NCBI RefSeq assembly: GCF_001673365.1
Contig: NZ_LZLS01000184.1
Location: 62,001 to 126,000 of the forward strand
Reading direction: 5' to 3'
Length of the DNA: 64,000 nucleotides
DNA from: Mycobacterium asiaticum
GTDB lineage: Bacteria > Actinomycetota > Actinomycetes > Mycobacteriales > Mycobacteriaceae
A program made the translations under genes and the position numbers. Below the pieces are notes generated by a model that was not told the DNA's origin, searched no databases, and saw only the letters and a program-made list of their open reading frames with translations. Below are positions 60,023-64,000 of the stretch, piece after piece. Position 1 is the first letter of the stretch. Each line of letters starts with the position of its first letter.

Positions 60023-62017
60023 ATGAGCCTTGCGCTGTCGGTGCTTGCGGCGGTGCTGTTGCTGGTGGCTCCCGGGGCTCTGGTTGGGCGAGTAGCGCGC
60101 TTACCCTGGCCGATCTCGATCGCGGCCGGCCCGGCGCTGACCTACGGGGTAGTCGGTCTGGCGATCGTGCCGTTCGGCGCAGTCGGAATTCGGTGGAACG
60201 CAGTCACCGCGCTGTTGGCGTTGGCGGTTGTTCTTCTCATCGTGTCGATATTGCGTACGGCACTGAATCGCTATCGCGACCGCGACGCCGAAGCCCGAGC
60301 CATTTCGTGGTGGCCGGCAATGGCGGTGGGTGCGGGAGTTGTGTTGGGGGCGGGGCTGATCGGATACGCCGCACTGCGTGGCCTGCCGTCTTGGCAGTCG
60401 ATCCCCAGTACGTGGGATTCAGTGTGGCACGCCAACACCATTCGCTTCATCCTCGACACCGGGCAGGCCTCCCCGACGCACATGGGTGAGCTGCGCAACG
60501 TCGAAACCCACGCCCGCCTGTACTACCCGTCGGCATTTCATGCGCTGGCCGCCGTGCTGGTCCAACTCACTGGTGCGGCGCCCACCACGGCCTACACCGT
60601 ATCCGCACTGGCAGTGGCGATCTGGCTGTTCCCGACCAGCGCGGCGGTGCTGGCCTGGCACCTGCTGCGGCCCCATGCCACCGCGGCGCGCACCGCCGGA
60701 TGCGCCGCTGCCGCAGCGACGCTGGCGGCGTCGTTCACCGCGGTGCCTTACGTCGAGTTCAATACCTCCGCCATGCCCAACCTCGCGGCCTACGGCCTCG
60801 CCGCGCCCACCATGGTGCTGATCGTGTCCGCGTTACGGCACCGCGACCGCGTTCCCGTCGCGGTCCTGGCATTGGTCGGGGTGTTCTCTGTGCACACCAC
60901 CGGTGGCGTCATCACCGTAGTGTTCGTCGGCGCGTGGTGGCTCGTGGACGGGCTGCGACATCCCGTGCGCGGTCGGGTCTCTGACGCGGGCACGCTGCTG
61001 CTGATTGCCGCGACCACCGTCGTCGCGAAACTGACTCAGGTCGTTGGCATTTGGGAGCAAGCCGACATCATTGCCGGGCACGCTTTCGTCACTCATGAGG
61101 GCAAGAAACGGGCGCTGCTGCGCGCGGTCCTGCAACACACACGTCACCTCAACGAATACCCGGTCCAGTACGCGCTGCTGGTGCTGGCTGTCGTCGGCGC
61201 GGTGATCCTGCTCGTCAAGCGCGTCTGGTGGCCGCTGGCCGTGTGGTTCCTGCTCGTGGTGTCGATCATGTACTCATCGGCGCCGTTCGGTGGTGTGATC
61301 GGCTCGCTTATCGCCCGCTTCAGCGACAGTTTCTATTCCGATCCACGCCGCCTGTCTGCCGCGGTCACCTTGCTGCTGACGCCAATGGCCGGCATCGCGC
61401 TGTTCACGCTCATCGTCACCCTCGTCGCCACCGGGGCCAACGCGGCACCGCTGGCCCGTCGAAATAGCCGGCCCGCGAACGGACTTGCGTGGCATGCCGC
61501 CTGCGCGGTGTTACTCGTCGTGGCCACCGTCAGCCTGGCCTGGCACTACTTTCCTCGGCACCGCTACCTGATCGGCGAGATGTATAACCACGCGATGATC
61601 AACGAAAAGGACCTGCAGGCAATGGCGTATCTGGCCACCCTCCCCGAAGCCCGCAGCACCCTGATCGGAAACGCGAACACCGATGGCACCGCGTGGATGT
61701 ATGCGATCGCCGACTTACACCCGCTGTGGACCCATTACGACTATCCGCAGCAACAAGGCCCCGGTTATCACCGGTTCATCTTCTGGGCTTATGCCGACGA
61801 TGCCGACACCGACCCGCGCATCGCCCAGGCCGTGCGAGCCCTGCATATCCGCTACGTGCTCACCAGCACGACCGTGTTCGGAGACTTCGTCATGCCCGAC
61901 GGGCTGACGTCACTGGACACCTCGCGGTCGTGGGCCAGGATCTACGACAACGGCGCGGCCCGGATCTACCAATGGCGCGGGGACGAATCGCGTTCAGCGG
62001 GGCGGGCGCTCGGGTAG
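60023..62017 (+). CDS. polytopic membrane protein, DUF6541/GT-C-like
   Basis: This 664-residue protein has about 12-14 membrane helices (residues 5-510) and a C-terminal soluble domain of about 150 residues. The early loop TWDSVWHANTIRFILDTG, with an acidic residue and His between helices 3 and 4, resembles GT-C glycosyltransferases and DUF6541 proteins. These transfer sugars from polyprenyl donors at the outer membrane face. The role is inferred from topology only. Its 3' end overlaps the convergent lipase gene by 52 bp. Confidence 0.75.
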   Translation: MSLALSVLAAVLLLVAPGALVGRVARLPWPISIAAGPALTYGVVGLAIVPFGAVGIRWNAVTALLALAVVLLIVSILRTALNRYRDRDAEARAISWWPAMAVGAGVVLGAGLIGYAALRGLPSWQSIPSTWDSVWHANTIRFILDTGQASPTHMGELRNVETHARLYYPSAFHALAAVLVQLTGAAPTTAYTVSALAVAIWLFPTSAAVLAWHLLRPHATAARTAGCAAAAATLAASFTAVPYVEFNTSAMPNLAAYGLAAPTMVLIVSALRHRDRVPVAVLALVGVFSVHTTGGVITVVFVGAWWLVDGLRHPVRGRVSDAGTLLLIAATTVVAKLTQVVGIWEQADIIAGHAFVTHEGKKRALLRAVLQHTRHLNEYPVQYALLVLAVVGAVILLVKRVWWPLAVWFLLVVSIMYSSAPFGGVIGSLIARFSDSFYSDPRRLSAAVTLLLTPMAGIALFTLIVTLVATGANAAPLARRNSRPANGLAWHAACAVLLVVATVSLAWHYFPRHRYLIGEMYNHAMINEKDLQAMAYLATLPEARSTLIGNANTDGTAWMYAIADLHPLWTHYDYPQQQGPGYHRFIFWAYADDADTDPRIAQAVRALHIRYVLTSTTVFGDFVMPDGLTSLDTSRSWARIYDNGAARIYQWRGDESRSAGRALG

Positions 62018-63381
62018 CTTCGCGGCTGGCCTGCTCGGCGTTTGAAACGCTTTGCGTCCCTGCGCTGCCGACGGCCGGGCAGCGACCGTCCGAACATCAC
62101 CCGCAGCGTGACCCAACCCATCCACAGCAACCCGATCAAGGCACGCGCCGAGAACACCAACATCGTGTTGCTGGTCGTGGGCGTCTCTACGGGTTTGTCG
62201 TCGAAGCGATCCGAAACCCATTGCAGCGCCGTTGGTGTGGAAAGTGGATGCAGGACCGCGTGTTCGCTCAGGCGGTCACGCAGGTAGGTCACCTGCGCCC
62301 CGTGTCGCGTGTAGTTGTCCACCAGCGCGTCGATGTGGCGCACGTCGATGATCGGGTCATGGACCGCCTGCACGATCAACAATGGCATTGCCGGTGCTTG
62401 GCTACCGAGCCGAAGATCGTCGATCATCTCGACCACCTCTGGCATGGCGAAGATTTCGTCCACCGGGCGGTCCAGGTAGCGGCCGAAGTCGCGGAAGCTG
62501 TACCGGATCAGCGCGCCGAACAATGTGGCGTGTTGGAGGCGTTCCAGCACCGCTTGGCCCCGGGCATTCACATGCGTGTGCACGATGCGTTTTAGGTCCG
62601 GATACTCGCGTGCCAGCGAGGCCAGGACCAACGCGGGCTCTCCTGCGAAGACAGTCCCGTTGAGGTCATGGAAAACTTCACCGGGGTCGGCCACCGGTGA
62701 ACCCAGCACGGCGCCAACCACATTGAGTTCGGGCGCATAGCTCTTCCAGAGCTCGGCAGCCCAACTGGTGGCCAGGCCGCCGCCGGAGTACCCCCACAAT
62801 GCCACCGGTGCCGCATGCCCGATGCCCGCCGGATCGAAGCTCTTGGCTGCCCGGATGCCGTCGAGCACGCAGTAGCCGGGTTCACGCGGTACCCCCCAAC
62901 TTCCGCGGGCACCTTCGTGATCGGGCACCAGCACCGTCCAGCCTTTGCTCAGGGCGCACGCGATCAGCAAGTACTCAAACGGAGTGCACCCGCCGAATGT
63001 CTTTGCCCGCCGCCGCAATACATACGAGGGGAAGGCACTCGAGGCGAGTGCGTCGATTGCGCATTGGTAGGACAGCACCGGACCTGCCGGATCTGCGTGG
63101 GCGCCGCGCGGACGGATAATCGTGGTGAGCGTCGTCTGTGCGGATCCGTTGAAGTCCGTTGTACGGTAAAGCAGTTGATACGCCCGGACGGCCTGCGGGA
63201 CCAGACCCAAGAATGCCAGCTTGACTTCGCGCGAGCGTAACACCGTGCCGGGGGCGCAGGTTTGGAAACCTTCGGGCGGCACGCAGAACGCGTCGTCACA
63301 AGGATGTACGGGACGTCCGGAATCGATTTCGTGAGGAACGGGCGAGAAACGTTCGTGTGCCTCAGCGTTGGTCTCGATCAC
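61966..63381 (-). CDS. secretory-lipase family esterase
   Basis: This 471-residue alpha/beta hydrolase matches the secretory lipase (LIP) family: LLYRTTDFNGSAQTTLTTI, VPDHEGARGSWGVPREPG, nucleophile elbow WGYSGGGLATSWAAEL, a late Asp (AVHDPIIDVRH) and His (SEHAVLHPL). A hydrophobic helix near residue 430 and a basic tail suggest membrane attachment; I see no N-terminal signal. GTG 63381 overlaps the stop of the upstream metallo-beta-lactamase gene by 4 bp. Confidence 0.85.
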   Translation of the reverse strand: MIETNAEAHERFSPVPHEIDSGRPVHPCDDAFCVPPEGFQTCAPGTVLRSREVKLAFLGLVPQAVRAYQLLYRTTDFNGSAQTTLTTIIRPRGAHADPAGPVLSYQCAIDALASSAFPSYVLRRRAKTFGGCTPFEYLLIACALSKGWTVLVPDHEGARGSWGVPREPGYCVLDGIRAAKSFDPAGIGHAAPVALWGYSGGGLATSWAAELWKSYAPELNVVGAVLGSPVADPGEVFHDLNGTVFAGEPALVLASLAREYPDLKRIVHTHVNARGQAVLERLQHATLFGALIRYSFRDFGRYLDRPVDEIFAMPEVVEMIDDLRLGSQAPAMPLLIVQAVHDPIIDVRHIDALVDNYTRHGAQVTYLRDRLSEHAVLHPLSTPTALQWVSDRFDDKPVETPTTSNTMLVFSARALIGLLWMGWVTLRVMFGRSLPGRRQRRDAKRFKRRAGQPRSYPSARPAERDSSPRHW

Positions 63382-64000
63382 GCGGCGTGACGTCCGGGTT
63401 TGACGATGGTGCCGTAGTTGAGTGGGGCGTGGGAGTAGGTCGGGATCAACGGCCACTGACGTTTCCAGGAGACACACTGCGACGACGGGATCACCTGCAC
63501 CCAGCGTGAATCTTGCTGCGCGTACGAGGCCATCGTCTTCTCCTTGACCATCGAGTCGTATTGGTCGAGCGTGTCTTCCAGGGTGTTGGCGTTGAGCACG
63601 ACCTCACGGCCGTAGAAGGCGGCCTGCTGCTTGACGCCAGGGATGGTCGAGAGCTCCGGTTGCCAGTTGTCCGGCGCCATACCGTTTTCCGAACACACCC
63701 ACACTCCGTCGGGGGTGTTCACGCACAACGAATGGTTCCCGTCGGTATGTCCTGGAGTCCACAGCAGACTTACGCCGACGCCGAGTTCCACGTCACCGTC
63801 GAAGACTTCCAGCCGGTCGGCCGGGACGCCGGCCATGCCGTTTTCGACGTACCAGGCCCACTGCATCGGATGCAGCGCCTCGAACGTGGCCAATTCTTTG
63901 TGGTGCACGAGGAGTTTCGCGTTGGGAAAGACGGGGTCGCGGGGCTTAGCCTCGCCTTCGATGGGCTCGGTACTACCCATGATCATGCGTACGTCCTGGA
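63378..64000 (-). CDS. metallo-beta-lactamase-fold hydrolase, C-terminal part (cut by right edge)
   Basis: The frame is open to the right edge, so the visible 207 codons are the C-terminal part. The HxHxDH motif must lie outside the window. Visible is the later metal His in LLWTPGHTDGNHSLCV and a second in FEALHPMQW. The family includes lactonases and thioester hydrolases. The stop overlaps the lipase GTG by 4 bp, so both are co-expressed and may act on ester-type substrates. Confidence 0.8.
   Translation of the reverse strand, partial: QDVRMIMGSTEPIEGEAKPRDPVFPNAKLLVHHKELATFEALHPMQWAWYVENGMAGVPADRLEVFDGDVELGVGVSLLWTPGHTDGNHSLCVNTPDGVWVCSENGMAPDNWQPELSTIPGVKQQAAFYGREVVLNANTLEDTLDQYDSMVKEKTMASYAQQDSRWVQVIPSSQCVSWKRQWPLIPTYSHAPLNYGTIVKPGRHAA

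Noticed and set aside
1..64000. tRNA, rRNA, insertion sequence, prophage or CRISPR elements.
   Set aside because: I saw no CCA-ended cloverleaf, transposase, integrase, terminal inverted repeats or regularly spaced repeats.

Overview
The window looks like chromosomal DNA of a Mycobacterium (order Mycobacteriales). The evidence is high-GC sequence with strong GC3 bias, frequent GTG and TTG starts, many ATGA/GTGA gene overlaps, and typical mycobacterial families: a CYP142-type cholesterol P450, an Eis-type acetyltransferase, a wax ester synthase/DGAT, DUF35 plus SCP2-thiolase, and many acyl-CoA dehydrogenases, SDRs and TetR/MarR regulators. I cannot name a species. I saw no rRNA, tRNA, insertion sequence, prophage or CRISPR array. 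The longest stretch between large genes (32309-32670) holds one probable small gene (32379-32546) and nothing else I recognise.

Layout. 1-8.2 kb: the end of a Baeyer-Villiger monooxygenase, then a minus-strand set made of a DUF3604/PHP hydrolase, a NitT/TauT-type ABC transporter and a metallophosphoesterase, with a divergent LysR regulator. 8.2-13 kb: a TetR regulator and two convergent operons. One is a hypothetical protein plus an FAD hydroxylase; the other is a PF10118 di-metal protein, a ferredoxin and a ferredoxin reductase. Both outer promoters carry the same AACAACTGTT core. 13-24 kb: an Eis-type acetyltransferase and amine-oxidase pair, TetR plus acyl-CoA dehydrogenase, a long hairpin, an unusual hexad/Cys-triplet repeat protein coupled to a DUF998 membrane protein, enoyl-CoA hydratase, thioesterase, NUDIX, DUF5313 with an OhrR-like regulator, and a molybdopterin oxidoreductase. 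24-35 kb: WS/DGAT, an alpha/beta hydrolase, a degenerate DNA polymerase I paralogue, a hot-dog protein, a GGDEF protein, cyp142, an amidase, DUF35 plus thiolase, an SCO6745-family protein and a YchJ protein.

35.6-44.4 kb is the most coherent system. It holds two Rieske oxygenase alpha subunits, each followed directly by a paralogous ~110-residue protein, with a [2Fe-2S] ferredoxin, SDR, TauD-type dioxygenase, small alpha-beta-barrel protein, amidohydrolase, MarR regulator and a divergent aldehyde dehydrogenase. An identical 16-bp box lies at both major promoters. I infer one MarR-controlled catabolic regulon; the substrate is unknown.

44.4-64 kb is lipid and redox metabolism: a berberine-bridge-type FAD oxidase, a TetR with a PhlG-like hydrolase and two matching operators, an acyl-CoA dehydrogenase pair of which one is broken by an in-frame TAG, an APH-type kinase plus acyl-CoA dehydrogenase, SDRs, a RibD-type reductase, a CYP102-type self-sufficient P450-reductase fusion, a double hot-dog dehydratase, an FAD monooxygenase, a large polytopic membrane protein, a secretory-type lipase and the end of a metallo-beta-lactamase-fold protein cut by the right edge.
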